In this document: in pieces, positions 28,564 through 37,846 of the stretch | Layout: each line of letters starts with the position of its first letter | Numbering within the stretch: position 1 is the first letter of the stretch | Source: Candidatus Dechloromonas phosphorivorans | GTDB lineage: Bacteria > Pseudomonadota > Gammaproteobacteria > Burkholderiales > Rhodocyclaceae | Assembly (NCBI GenBank): GCA_016709495.1 | Contig: JADJMS010000021.1 | Coordinates: 49,851 to 113,850 of the forward strand | Reading direction: 5' to 3' | Length of the DNA: 64,000 nt | Program-made: the position numbers and the translations under genes | The notes under the pieces: model-generated | Database searches by the model: none | Told to the model about the DNA's origin: nothing | The model's input: the letters and a program-made list of their open reading frames with translations, nothing else

Positions 28564-29052
28564 TTGAAAAGAATTTCAGACGCTTTCGTTTTTGCCCGGG
28601 AAGGCCGTGTTCTAAAAGGAACGCTGGCGATTGCGGACCTTGAACGCCTGCATGATTTGCTGACGGAAGTCTCCGGTGAAGTGGTTTTTGAACTTCAGGG
28701 GCGCCAAGGCAAGCGTGGAGAGCACTTATTGCACCTGCAGGTTACGGGGCTTATTCCCTTGGCTTGTCAGCGTTGCTTGGGTGCAATTCCTTTCGATCTG
28801 GATGTCGATAGCCTGCTGGAGCTTATTCCGGAAGGTGCTGACATGTCGCAAGACGAGTTGGAGGACGACACTCGAGATTTTCTGCCGGTGGCAAGCGAGC
28901 TTTATGTGGCTGAGTTGGTTGAGGATGAAATCCTGCTTTCTCTGCCAGTCGCGCCCAGGCATGAAAAATGTGGTTTTCCTGGCGCTGCTGATGCCGGTGA
29001 GCGGATTCATCCGTTTGCAACATTAGCAGGGCTTAAAGGTAAGCCGAACTGA
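28564..29052 (+). CDS. yceD: YceD family (DUF177) ribosome-linked protein
   Basis: About 162 residues with the DUF177 core LIPLACQRCLGAIPF and the acidic LYVAELVEDEILLSLPVAPRH. It always sits just ahead of rpmF; a role in rRNA/ribosome metabolism has been proposed for the family. No ATG is available; TTG at 28564 gives the family length, with TTG at 28537 as an alternative. The start is uncertain. Confidence 0.8.
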   Translation: MKRISDAFVFAREGRVLKGTLAIADLERLHDLLTEVSGEVVFELQGRQGKRGEHLLHLQVTGLIPLACQRCLGAIPFDLDVDSLLELIPEGADMSQDELEDDTRDFLPVASELYVAELVEDEILLSLPVAPRHEKCGFPGAADAGERIHPFATLAGLKGKPN

Positions 29053-29070
29053 TTTTTTTGGAGTAACAAC

Positions 29071-29250
29071 ATGGCCGTACAACAGAACAAAAAATCCCCT
29101 TCCAAGCGTGGTATGCATCGCGCCCATGACTTTCTGACCGTTGCTCCGCTCGCCGTCGAGCCGACGACTGGTGAAACGCATCTGCGTCACCACATTTCTC
29201 CCAACGGTTTTTACCGCGGCAAGAAAGTTCTGAAGGCCAAAGGCGAGTAA
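29071..29250 (+). CDS. rpmF: 50S ribosomal protein L32
   Basis: 59 residues beginning MAVQQNKKSPSKRGMHRAHD, the canonical L32 start, and ending KKVLKAKGE. ATG 29071 is preceded by GGAG. It lies between yceD and plsX as in most Proteobacteria. Zinc-binding Cys residues are absent, as in many Gram-negative L32 proteins. Confidence 0.96.
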   Translation: MAVQQNKKSPSKRGMHRAHDFLTVAPLAVEPTTGETHLRHHISPNGFYRGKKVLKAKGE

Positions 29251-29261
29251 TCGTTTAATTA

Positions 29262-29292
29262 AAGGCAGGCTACCCTTGACGGGTTGCCTGCC
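29262..29292 (+). terminator. Hairpin after rpmF
   Basis: Stem GGCAGGC/GCCTGCC extended by CCC/GGG, followed by TTTTCTTTT, just ahead of the plsX start at 29305. Probably a partial terminator letting rpmF be expressed above plsX. Confidence 0.7.
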
Positions 29293-29304
29293 TTTTCTTT
29301 TGCC

Positions 29305-30336
29305 ATGACAGCCCGCATCGCCATTGATTGCATGGGGGGAGACCACGGACCGTCTGTAACGGTGCCGGCGGCCCTTCATTTTCTTGCGGAACACTCGGCG
29401 GCTCACCTGATTCTGGTAGGTCAGGAAGACGTTTTACGTCCCCTGCTGGGAAATCAGTCTGAAAACTCGCGTCTGCGCATTGTTCATGCCTCTGAAATAG
29501 TAGGTATGGACGAAGCGCCTGCGCTTGCCTTGCGCAATAAAAAAGACTCGTCCATGCGGGTCGCCATCAATCTCGTCAAATCCGGCGAGGCGGATGCGTG
29601 CGTCTCTGCCGGAAATACTGGCGCTCTTATGGCGATTTCACGGTTTGTGCTAAAAATGCTGCCGGGTATTGACCGGCCGGCAATTTGCGCGCCCTTGCCA
29701 ACCGCCGATGGTCATACCCATATGCTTGATCTTGGAGCTAACGTTGATTGTACGGCTGAACATTTGTTGCAATTCGGCATCATGGGTTCGATGCTGATTT
29801 CGGCAATGGAGCACAAAGACAGCCCTACTGTCGGTCTGCTCAATATCGGCGAAGAAGAGATCAAGGGTAATGAAGTGGTCAAGGCAGCTGCCGAACTGCT
29901 GCGCAATTCGGGGCTTAATTTCATTGGCAATGTCGAGGGTGACGGCCTCTACAAGGGTGAGGCCGACGTCATCGTCTGTGATGGTTTTGTCGGCAATGTG
30001 TCGCTGAAAACCTGTGAAGGCCTGGCGCAGATGCTGGCTTCTTCTCTGCGCAGTGAATTCAAGCGCAACTGGCTGACTAAACTGGCAGCACTTACGGCTA
30101 TCTCGGTGCTGAATAATTTCAAGCGTCGGTTCGATCATCGACGCTACAACGGTGCGATTTTGCTCGGCCTGAAAGGTATTTCTGTGAAAAGCCATGGTTC
30201 AGCCGATGAACTGGCTTTTGGCAATGCCATCGGCAGGGCTTATGATGCTGCAAAAAATCGTGTTGTCGAACGCATTGCCGGGCGTCTTGCCGAGATGGCA
30301 GATGCTCAGCCAACCAGCATCGGAGAAAGTGTCTAA
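29305..30336 (+). CDS. plsX: PlsX, phosphate acyltransferase
   Basis: 343 residues from ATG 29305. Family motifs: IAIDCMGGDHGPSV at the N-terminus, SAGNTGALMA, LDLGANVDC, VCDGFVGNVSLK. PlsX converts acyl-ACP to acyl-phosphate at the membrane face for glycerolipid synthesis. Its stop abuts the fabH start directly, and the cluster continues with fabD, fabG, acpP and fabF. Confidence 0.96.
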   Translation: MTARIAIDCMGGDHGPSVTVPAALHFLAEHSAAHLILVGQEDVLRPLLGNQSENSRLRIVHASEIVGMDEAPALALRNKKDSSMRVAINLVKSGEADACVSAGNTGALMAISRFVLKMLPGIDRPAICAPLPTADGHTHMLDLGANVDCTAEHLLQFGIMGSMLISAMEHKDSPTVGLLNIGEEEIKGNEVVKAAAELLRNSGLNFIGNVEGDGLYKGEADVIVCDGFVGNVSLKTCEGLAQMLASSLRSEFKRNWLTKLAALTAISVLNNFKRRFDHRRYNGAILLGLKGISVKSHGSADELAFGNAIGRAYDAAKNRVVERIAGRLAEMADAQPTSIGESV

Positions 30337-31296
30337 ATGTTTGCACGCCTGATTGGTACTGGCAGCTATCTTCCCGGCAACCCGGTCACTAACGATGATC
30401 TTGCAGCTCGTGGCATTGATACCAACGACGAATGGATAGTCACTCGTACCGGCATTCGCAGTCGTTATCTGGCTGAGCATGGCACCACATCGAGTGAGCT
30501 GGGCCTGATTGCCGCACAGCGTGCGCTGGAAATGGCTGCTGTTCAGGCTGCTGATCTTGATTTGATTATTGTTGCCACCTCAACGCCCGACTTTATATTT
30601 CCTAGTACCGCTTGTCTGATTCAAGGCAAACTGGGCAACAAAGGTGCTGCAACATTTGATGTGCAGGCGGTTTGTGCCGGCTTCACTTACGCACTAGGTA
30701 TTGCTGAAAAATTCATTCGTTCCGGTAGCCACAAAAAGGCATTGGTCATTGGCGCGGAAGTGTTTTCGCGCATTCTTGACTGGAATGATCGTGGTACCTG
30801 TGTGTTATTTGGTGATGGCGCGGGTGCTGTTGTCCTTGAGGCTTCGGAAACGCCTGGCATTCTTGCTACCGCAATGCATGCCGATGGCAGCCAGAATGGT
30901 ATTTTGAACGTGCCGGGCCAGATTTGTGGTGGTCAGGTCACAGGTGATCCCTTCCTGCGCATGGATGGACAGGCAGTATTCAAGTTTGCTGTGCGTGTGC
31001 TCGCTGATGTTGCACATGAGGTTTGTCAAACCGCCGGTTTGCAGACTCAGGATATTGACTGGTTGATACCGCATCAGGCCAATATTCGTATCATCGAAGC
31101 AACTGGCAAAAAATTGGGTGTCGACCGTGACAAAGTGATTGTTACGGTAGATCGCCATGGCAACACTTCCGCCGCTTCGGTACCGCTGGCGCTTGATGAA
31201 GCGGTGCGCGACGGGCGCATTAAGCGCGGACAAAAAGTGCTGCTAGAAGGTGTTGGCGGCGGCTTTACTTGGGGCGCAGCCCTGCTCGAATTCTGA
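30337..31296 (+). CDS. fabH: FabH, 3-oxoacyl-ACP synthase III
   Basis: 319 residues with nucleophile Cys in VQAVCAGFTYAL, His in HQANIRI and Asn in GNTSAAS. It starts fatty acid synthesis by condensing acetyl-CoA with malonyl-ACP. It is the primary-metabolism relative of OleA at 14080; the two differ clearly around the active Cys (VCAGF versus ACLGF). Confidence 0.96.
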   Translation: MFARLIGTGSYLPGNPVTNDDLAARGIDTNDEWIVTRTGIRSRYLAEHGTTSSELGLIAAQRALEMAAVQAADLDLIIVATSTPDFIFPSTACLIQGKLGNKGAATFDVQAVCAGFTYALGIAEKFIRSGSHKKALVIGAEVFSRILDWNDRGTCVLFGDGAGAVVLEASETPGILATAMHADGSQNGILNVPGQICGGQVTGDPFLRMDGQAVFKFAVRVLADVAHEVCQTAGLQTQDIDWLIPHQANIRIIEATGKKLGVDRDKVIVTVDRHGNTSAASVPLALDEAVRDGRIKRGQKVLLEGVGGGFTWGAALLEF

Positions 31297-31313
31297 ATCA
31301 GGAGACGATTACG

Positions 31314-32240
31314 ATGTCTTTTGCCTTTGTATTTCCCGGCCAAGGCTCGCAGAGCGTTGGCATGATGACTGCCTACGGCGATGCTGCTGTGGTACGGGCC
31401 ACTTTTGACGAAGCCTCTGCTGCACTCGGTGATGATCTTTGGACCATGGTCGCCGAAGGCCCAACTGAAGTCCTGACGCAAACCGTTAACACCCAGCCGG
31501 TGATGTTGACCGCTGGCATTGCTGCCTGGCGTCTGTGGCTAGAGAAGGGCGGTAATAAACCCGCCGTACTGGCAGGCCATAGTCTGGGCGAATATGCGGC
31601 TTTGGTTGCGTCTGGCGTTATTTCATTGAAAGATGCGGTGCCGCTGGTTCGTCTGCGCGCTGCCGCCATGCAGGAAGCTGTGCCTGTAGGCACCGGGGCG
31701 ATGGCCGCTATTCTTGGTCTCGATACGCCGGGAATCGTTGCCGCGTGTGCTGAATCGGCGCAAGGTGAAGTGGTTGAGCCGGTTAATTTCAATGCCAATG
31801 GCCAAACCGTCATCGCTGGTCACAAGGCGGCTGTTGAACGTGCCATCGAAGCTTGTAAAGCTCGCGGTGCCAAGTTGGCCAAGGCTTTGCCAGTTTCTGC
31901 ACCTTTCCACTCCTCGTTGATTCGCCCTGCCGCTGACAAACTGGCAGTTCGCCTAGCTGAACTGACACTGAATGTGCCATCCATTCCCGTTATCAATAAC
32001 GTCGATGTGGCGATTGAGAACGAGCCGGCACGGATCAAGGATGCACTGATTCGTCAGGCCTATAGCCCGGTGCGTTGGGTTGAGACCATACAAAAAATGG
32101 CCGCCATGGGCGTGTCGACCGTAGCAGAATGTGGTCCTGGCAAGGTTTTGGCTGGTTTGACCAAACGTTGCGCGGATGGGGTTGTCGGCGTTGCATTGGC
32201 CGATGCCGCTGCCATTGAAGCTAACTTGGGTCTGGAGTAA
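31314..32240 (+). CDS. fabD: FabD, malonyl-CoA:ACP transacylase
   Basis: 308 residues from ATG 31314, after GGAGA. Active Ser in GHSLGEYAAL, N-terminal FPGQGSQSVGM, and the late His in SAPFHSSL. It loads malonyl groups on AcpP. It shares the fold of the AT in PfaA at 1825-6537. Confidence 0.96.
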   Translation: MSFAFVFPGQGSQSVGMMTAYGDAAVVRATFDEASAALGDDLWTMVAEGPTEVLTQTVNTQPVMLTAGIAAWRLWLEKGGNKPAVLAGHSLGEYAALVASGVISLKDAVPLVRLRAAAMQEAVPVGTGAMAAILGLDTPGIVAACAESAQGEVVEPVNFNANGQTVIAGHKAAVERAIEACKARGAKLAKALPVSAPFHSSLIRPAADKLAVRLAELTLNVPSIPVINNVDVAIENEPARIKDALIRQAYSPVRWVETIQKMAAMGVSTVAECGPGKVLAGLTKRCADGVVGVALADAAAIEANLGLE

Positions 32241-32243
32241 GCA

Positions 32244-32984
32244 ATGTTGAATGACAAAATTGCTCTGGTAACCGGTGCCACGCGTGGCATTGGCCGTGCC
32301 ATCGCGCTGGAACTCGGCAAGCAGGGGGCGACCGTGATTGGCACGGCGACCAGTGAAGAGGGTGCCGGTAAAATCTCCGATTACCTTGCCGAAGCCGGCG
32401 TCAAAGGCAAAGGCGTTGCGCTGGATGTCACCGATACAGCGCAAACGGACGCCGTGCTGGCCGCTATCGCCAAGGAGTTTGGTGCGATCACCATTCTCGC
32501 CAATAACGCTGGCATTACTCGCGACAACCTTGCCATGCGTATGGGTGACGATGAATGGGATGCAGTGATCGATACCAATCTGAAGGCGGTTTTTCGCCTT
32601 TCTCGTGGCGTCATGCGCGGCATGATGAAGGCGCGCTTTGGTCGTATCGTCAATATCACTTCAGTGGTTGGTTATTCCGGCAATGCCGGGCAAGCCAATT
32701 ACTGCGCAGCCAAAGCGGGCGTAGCGGGCATGACTCGTTCGCTGGCCCGTGAGCTGGGTAGCCGAAACATTACGGTCAACTGCGTTTCACCCGGTTTTAT
32801 TGCGACCGACATGACACACGCACTGACTGAAGAGCAAAAACAGGCCATGCTGGCGTCAATTCCACTTGGTCGCGCTGGCACACCGGATGATATTGCCGGT
32901 GCGGTTGGCTTTCTCGTATCCCCGACGGCTGCCTACATTACAGGTACAACAGTGCATGTAAATGGTGGCATGTTCATGGATTGA
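32244..32984 (+). CDS. fabG: FabG, 3-oxoacyl-ACP reductase
   Basis: 246-residue SDR enzyme: NADP site TGATRGIGRAI, NNAG, catalytic Ser in ITSVVG, Tyr/Lys in YCAAKAG. It reduces beta-ketoacyl-ACP. ATG 32244 lies 3 bases after fabD. Confidence 0.96.
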   Translation: MLNDKIALVTGATRGIGRAIALELGKQGATVIGTATSEEGAGKISDYLAEAGVKGKGVALDVTDTAQTDAVLAAIAKEFGAITILANNAGITRDNLAMRMGDDEWDAVIDTNLKAVFRLSRGVMRGMMKARFGRIVNITSVVGYSGNAGQANYCAAKAGVAGMTRSLARELGSRNITVNCVSPGFIATDMTHALTEEQKQAMLASIPLGRAGTPDDIAGAVGFLVSPTAAYITGTTVHVNGGMFMD

Positions 32985-33060
32985 TTTCCTCAAGCCCCGG
33001 CTTTTGGTAAACTTATCGTGTTTTTTTATTTCGTACCCCTGAGGGGAAGGAGTTTTTCTA

Positions 33061-33297
33061 ATGGATAACATCGTAGAGCGCGTCAAGAAGATCGTCGCCG
33101 AACAACTGGGCGTGAACGAAGCGGACATCAAGAACGAGTCTTCTTTTGTGGACGATCTGGGCGCGGATTCCCTGGACACCGTTGAACTGGTCATGGCACT
33201 GGAAGAAGAGTTCGAGTGCGAAATCCCTGACGACCAGGCTGAGAAGATCACCACGGTCCAGCAGGCTGTCGATTTCGTCCTAGCCAACAAGAAGTAA
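33061..33297 (+). CDS. acpP: Acyl carrier protein
   Basis: 78-residue acidic ACP with the phosphopantetheine Ser in LGADSLDTVEL. ATG 33061 follows AAGGAG. AcpS at 45539 is the expected activating enzyme. It differs from the Pfa ACP repeats (LGIDSIK). Confidence 0.97.
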   Translation: MDNIVERVKKIVAEQLGVNEADIKNESSFVDDLGADSLDTVELVMALEEEFECEIPDDQAEKITTVQQAVDFVLANKK

Positions 33298-33317
33298 TCC
33301 AATTCTCGTTGATTCAG

Positions 33318-33346
33318 GCAAGGCCGGCCCCCATGGCCGGCCTTGC
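33318..33346. terminator. Perfect hairpin between acpP and fabF
   Basis: A 12-base perfect stem (GCAAGGCCGGCC and its complement) with a 5-base loop, but no U tract after it. It ends 11 bases before the fabF ribosome site. It may be a weak terminator or an mRNA stabiliser that separates high acpP from lower fabF expression. Confidence 0.6.
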
Positions 33347-33369
33347 TACATTTGCATCAGGAGCGCACC

Positions 33370-34605
33370 TTGGCACGTCGCAGAGTTGTAGTCACCGGTC
33401 TGGGCATCGTTTGTCCAGTCGGAAACACCGTCGAAGAAGCCTGGCAGAATATTCTGGCTGGCCGCTCCGGCATTGCCCAAATTACCAAGTTCGATACGAC
33501 CACTTTCCCGGTTCAGTTTGCCGGCGAGGTCAAGAATTTTGATATCACCAGTTATATTTCTGCCAAAGACGCCCGCCGCATGGATGATTTCATTCATTTC
33601 GGCCTGGCAGCAGGCATTCAGGCTGTGCGTGACGCCGGTCTGGACAAGGAAGGCGCAGCCGATCCTGAGCGGGTTGGTGTTGCCATCGGTTCCGGTATCG
33701 GTGGCTTGCCGCTGATTGAGAGAACCAAGGAAGAATACATTGCCGGCGGTGTGCGCAAGGTATCTCCTTTCTTTGTGCCGGGCTCGATCATCAACATGAT
33801 CTCTGGGAATCTGTCGATCGAGTTCGGCTTCAAAGGCCCGAACATCGCGCTGGTTTCGGCTTGCACGACCGGTACGCACTCAATTGGTGACGCTGCACGA
33901 ATCATTGAATACGGCGATGCCGACGTGATGGTTGCTGGTGGTGCCGAATCGACCGTTTCGCCGCTGGGCATGGGCGGCTTTTGTGCTGCGCGTGCCTTGT
34001 CTACGCGTAACGATGACCCACTGACCGCCAGTCGCCCATGGGACAAGGATCGCGATGGTTTTGTTCTCGGTGAAGGCGCTGGTGTCATGGTGCTGGAGGA
34101 GTACGAACACGCCAAAGCGCGTGGTGCCAAGATTTACGCAGAGCTAATCGGTTACGGCATGAGTGCTGACGCGTATCACATCACTGCTCCCAATATGGAT
34201 GGCCCGCGCCGCTCCATGGTTAATGCACTGAAAAATGCCGGTGTTGGCCCATCTGATGTTCAGTACCTGAATGCTCACGGAACCTCTACACCACTGGGCG
34301 ACAAGAACGAATCGGACGCCGTCAAGGCGGCCTTCGGTGCTGACGCTTCCAAATTGGTAGTCAATTCGACCAAATCAATGACCGGCCATTTGCTAGGTGG
34401 TGCTGGTGGTATTGAATCCTTATTCACGGTTTTGGCGATTCATAATCAAATTTCACCTCCAACAATTAATATCTTTAATCAGGATCCAGAATGTGATCTT
34501 GACTACTGTGCCAATGTAGCGCGGCCCATGAAAATTGATATTGGTCTGAAAAACAACTTTGGTTTTGGTGGAACCAACGGTTCGCTAGTCTTCAAGCGCG
34601 TCTAA
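33370..34605 (+). CDS. fabF: FabF, 3-oxoacyl-ACP synthase II
   Basis: 411 residues. TTG at 33370 is chosen: it gives the family start (ARRRVVVTGLGIVCPVG) and has AGGAG seven bases ahead; no ATG fits. Active Cys in VSACTTGTHS, His in NAHGTSTPLGD and SMTGHLLG. It elongates acyl-ACP chains and is the last gene of the fab cluster. Confidence 0.95.
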   Translation: MARRRVVVTGLGIVCPVGNTVEEAWQNILAGRSGIAQITKFDTTTFPVQFAGEVKNFDITSYISAKDARRMDDFIHFGLAAGIQAVRDAGLDKEGAADPERVGVAIGSGIGGLPLIERTKEEYIAGGVRKVSPFFVPGSIINMISGNLSIEFGFKGPNIALVSACTTGTHSIGDAARIIEYGDADVMVAGGAESTVSPLGMGGFCAARALSTRNDDPLTASRPWDKDRDGFVLGEGAGVMVLEEYEHAKARGAKIYAELIGYGMSADAYHITAPNMDGPRRSMVNALKNAGVGPSDVQYLNAHGTSTPLGDKNESDAVKAAFGADASKLVVNSTKSMTGHLLGGAGGIESLFTVLAIHNQISPPTINIFNQDPECDLDYCANVARPMKIDIGLKNNFGFGGTNGSLVFKRV

Positions 34606-34629
34606 GACGCTTCCGCAAGGAATAGAACG

Positions 34630-35067
34630 GTGCAGTTTCCGATAACCATCGGACTGCGCCGTTCGCGTTTTCTGGATGTATTTGTCGGGCTGAGTGCATT
34701 GCTGGCGAGTAGTACAGCATTCATGTTTCCAGTTACAACCCCAATACAATCCGCAACTTTGTGCACTATTTGTTTATTTGCAGCCTTGGCTTGGCGTCGT
34801 TTAACACCACACGTTACCGCCATACGTCTTGAATGCAGTGGGGGGATTTCAATTCTCCACGCAGAGAGTCCTGAGTTTGTACCAACAGAAATACTGCCGG
34901 GTGCGACGGTACATCCCTGGCTAACGGTGGTTCGCCTGAAACTTGCCGAAAAATCTCATTTTGCACTAATTGTTACGGTCGACAGCCTAAAAGCCGCAGA
35001 TTTTCGCCGTCTGCGCGTATTTCTGCGCTGGCGGGCAGATTTTAGCGGTTTGAACGACGGCGCTTGA
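34630..35067 (+). CDS. YgfX/CptA-like small membrane protein
   Basis: 145 residues starting at GTG 34630. Two hydrophobic segments near residues 17-36 and 40-55 (LLASSTAFMFPVTT, ATLCTICLFAALAW) are followed by a basic, beta-rich tail ending FLRWRADF. This matches the YgfX-type (DUF1434-like) proteins that lie beside nadB/sdhE in Proteobacteria; the name is by pattern and position only. It overlaps the 3' end of nadB tail-to-tail by 26 bases. Confidence 0.6.
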   Translation: MQFPITIGLRRSRFLDVFVGLSALLASSTAFMFPVTTPIQSATLCTICLFAALAWRRLTPHVTAIRLECSGGISILHAESPEFVPTEILPGATVHPWLTVVRLKLAEKSHFALIVTVDSLKAADFRRLRVFLRWRADFSGLNDGA

Positions 35068-36619
35068 GTAGCGAGTTTTTTGCCTTTGTGAGCGTTTCTG
35101 GAAAATCACGTGAATAGTGCAGGCCGCGACTTTCCTTGCGTTGCATGGCGCAACGGACAATTAGATCAGCCGTAACAACCAGGTTGCGCAATTCGATCAG
35201 GTCATGACTGACCCGGAAGTTGGCATAGAACTCGTCGATTTCACGCTTCAACAAACCAATGCGGTGATGAGCGCGTTTCAGGCGTTTAGTGGTGCGAACG
35301 ATGCCGACGTAATCCCACATGAAGCGACGTAGTTCATCCCAGTTGTGGGAAATGACGACTTCTTCGTCGGCATCGGTAACTCGGCTTTCATCCCAACGAG
35401 GCAAAGCAGGCATCGCCTTGGCCTTGCTGCTTAGAATGTCTTTAACCGCTGCCTCGGCGAAAACCAGACATTCCAGCAAGGAGTTTGAGGCAAGGCGATT
35501 GGCGCCGTGCAATCCGGTGCAGGAGGCTTCGCCTGCCACATATAAATTGGCAACATCCGTTTGCCCTTTCAAATCGCTGACGATGCCACCACAAGTGTAA
35601 TGGGCGGCAGGCACGACTGGAATTGGCTCGCTGGCAATATCGATACCCAGTTCAAGACAACGTGCGTGAATGTTCGGGAAATGGGTGCGGATGAAATCTT
35701 CGCCTTTGTGCGAAATATCGAGGAAAACACAGTCAAGACCGCGCTTTTTCATCTCAAAGTCGATTGCTCGGGCAACGATATCGCGTGGCGCAAGTTCTGC
35801 GCGTTCATCATGATCGAGCATGAAACGTGTGCCGTCAGGCAAACGTAGCAAACCGCCTTCGCCACGAACCGCTTCTGAAATCAGGAAAGACTTGGCTTGC
35901 GGGTGATACAGACAGGTCGGATGAAACTGGATGAATTCCATATTCGATACACGACAACCTGCGCGGTAGGCCATGGCGATGCCATCGCCTGTCGATGTAT
36001 CCGGATTTGTTGTGTAGAGATAAACCTTACCAGCGCCACCTGTTGCAATAAGCGTATTGGGCGCACCGATGGTTATGACTTCTCCGTTACGGCTATCAAG
36101 AACATAGGCACCGAAACAGCGGTTTTCGCCGGTGCCTAGTTTTTCGCCGGTTATCAGGTCGATGGCGATATGGCTTTCAAGCACGGTAATGTTCGGGCTT
36201 TTACGAACCTTGCGGGTCAGTGTGTCCTGAACCGCAAAGCCAGTTGCATCCGCAACGTGTATAACACGTCTGGCGCTATGGCCGCCTTCACGTGTCAGGT
36301 GATAACCAGCTTCGTCTTTCGTGAAGGGAACACCTTGTTCAATCAGCCATTCGATGGAGTGGCGGCCATTTTCAACGACATAGCGGGTTGCCGCTTCGTC
36401 ATTGAGCCAGGCACCTGCAACTTGTGTGTCGTGAATGTGGGCTTCAATCGAGTCGCGGCTATCAAGTACGGCAGCAATGCCACCCTGTGCCCAGCCAGAT
36501 GCTGAGTCTTCAAGAGTTCGCTTGCTGACTAAAGCCACCTTGCAATACGGCGCCAAACGTAGCGCTGCTGATTGGCCGGCCAAACCACTGCCAATGATAA
36601 GGACATCAAAATTCTGCAC
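35042..36619 (-). CDS. nadB: L-aspartate oxidase
   Basis: 525 residues; start GTG 36619. FAD-binding N-terminus (VLIIGSGLAGQSAAL), QGGIAA, the catalytic segment EGGHSARRVIH, and HGANRLASNSLLECLVF near the C-terminal part of the FAD domain. It oxidises L-aspartate to iminoaspartate, the first step of NAD synthesis. nadA and nadC are not in the window. Confidence 0.95.
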   Translation of the reverse strand: MQNFDVLIIGSGLAGQSAALRLAPYCKVALVSKRTLEDSASGWAQGGIAAVLDSRDSIEAHIHDTQVAGAWLNDEAATRYVVENGRHSIEWLIEQGVPFTKDEAGYHLTREGGHSARRVIHVADATGFAVQDTLTRKVRKSPNITVLESHIAIDLITGEKLGTGENRCFGAYVLDSRNGEVITIGAPNTLIATGGAGKVYLYTTNPDTSTGDGIAMAYRAGCRVSNMEFIQFHPTCLYHPQAKSFLISEAVRGEGGLLRLPDGTRFMLDHDERAELAPRDIVARAIDFEMKKRGLDCVFLDISHKGEDFIRTHFPNIHARCLELGIDIASEPIPVVPAAHYTCGGIVSDLKGQTDVANLYVAGEASCTGLHGANRLASNSLLECLVFAEAAVKDILSSKAKAMPALPRWDESRVTDADEEVVISHNWDELRRFMWDYVGIVRTTKRLKRAHHRIGLLKREIDEFYANFRVSHDLIELRNLVVTADLIVRCAMQRKESRGLHYSRDFPETLTKAKNSLLKRRRSNR

Positions 36620-36779
36620 AGCTGTTCTCTTTTGGGGTTATTTTATTTGAAATATAGCACGCAAGCAGATGTGCAGACCGTTACAGAGTGTCACAAATTA
36701 GGATAAAACCTATCTATCGTGAAAAGTTGTCTGCGCTATACTCAGTGCCAAGAATAAGTATTATTGACCCACAGGGAAC

Positions 36780-37388
36780 ATGAGAACGATGAGTGAGCGC
36801 GAGATAGATCAAGCGCTGGTCGAGCGGGCACAAGGCGGAGATCAGCGCGCCTTCGACCTATTGGTGAGCAAATACCAGCGCAAGCTGGGACGTTTGCTTT
36901 CCCGCTTCATTCGCGACCCGGCTGAGGTCGAGGATGTTTCACAGGAGGCTTTCATCAAAGCCTACCGTGCATTGCCATCATTTCGCGGTGACAGCGCCTT
37001 TTATACATGGCTCTACCGTATTGGCATAAACACAGCAAAAAATTATTTAGTTTCGCAGGGCCGCCGTGCGCCGACATCTACCAGTTTCGATGCTGAAGAG
37101 GCTGAAGGTTTCGAGGATGCAGGGCAATTACGCGATATCAATACACCTGAAAGCCTGTTGCTGACCAAGCAGATTGGCGAAACGGTAAATGCAGCCATGG
37201 ATGCCTTGCCCGAGGAACTTCGCACGGCGATTGTTTTACGCGAAATTGATGGCATGTCATATGAAGAAATTGCCGGGATGATGGATTGCCCGATTGGTAC
37301 AGTCCGCTCACGAATATTTCGGGCACGCGAGGCAGTTGCTGCCCGCTTGCGGCCCTTGCTCGATATTGCGCCGGATCGGCGCTGGTAA
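36780..37388 (+). CDS. rpoE: RNA polymerase sigma-E factor
   Basis: About 202 residues of ECF sigma-E (RpoE/AlgU) type: region 2 with DLLVSKYQRKLGRLL and VEDVSQEAFIKAYRAL, region 4 with GMSYEEIAGMMDCPIGTVRSRIFRARE. Starts at 36780 and 36789 are both possible. It directs the envelope-stress response. The next genes are rseC- and mucD-type, but no RseA- or RseB-like anti-sigma gene is visible next to it. Confidence 0.93.
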   Translation: MRTMSEREIDQALVERAQGGDQRAFDLLVSKYQRKLGRLLSRFIRDPAEVEDVSQEAFIKAYRALPSFRGDSAFYTWLYRIGINTAKNYLVSQGRRAPTSTSFDAEEAEGFEDAGQLRDINTPESLLLTKQIGETVNAAMDALPEELRTAIVLREIDGMSYEEIAGMMDCPIGTVRSRIFRAREAVAARLRPLLDIAPDRRW

Positions 37389-37391
37389 GAA

Positions 37392-37826
37392 ATGACAACT
37401 GAAGAAACAACGATACGCGCTACCGTGCGCACGCTGGATGGTGATGAGGCGCTGGTTGAAGTCGAGCAGGGCGGTTGCGGGCGCTGTCATGAAGATGGCG
37501 GTTGCGGCGGGCAGCAATTAACTCAATTGTTTTGCACAGGCCCTAAAAATTATCGGGTGGCCAATCCGCATGGCGCCCAGGTGGGCGATCAAGTAACAGT
37601 CGCAATCGCGGCAGGAACCGTTCGCCGGACTGCAAATTTGGCCTATGGTTTACCGTTGACCGTAACAATTGTCGGCGCTGCCATTGGCACCCAAATCAAT
37701 GGTGATGCAGGCGCCATGATTGGGGCATTGTTTGGGCTGGTCGCTGCTATTTATTTTATTCGGCACCGTGCGCAGGCAAGGGGTGGAAATTTGGCTGCTC
37801 GCCCCTACATAATTTCTCGTTTTTAG
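37392..37826 (+). CDS. rseC: RseC/MucC family SoxR-reducing protein
   Basis: 144 residues beginning three bases after rpoE. Cys-rich N-terminus GGCGRCHEDGGCGG, two membrane helices at about residues 80-98 and 103-122, and a short basic tail. RseC/MucC proteins are encoded in rpoE operons and linked to SoxR reduction; the mechanism is poorly known. Confidence 0.85.
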   Translation: MTTEETTIRATVRTLDGDEALVEVEQGGCGRCHEDGGCGGQQLTQLFCTGPKNYRVANPHGAQVGDQVTVAIAAGTVRRTANLAYGLPLTVTIVGAAIGTQINGDAGAMIGALFGLVAAIYFIRHRAQARGGNLAARPYIISRF

Positions 37827-37846
37827 CCAGCACGGAGGATTGCTCG

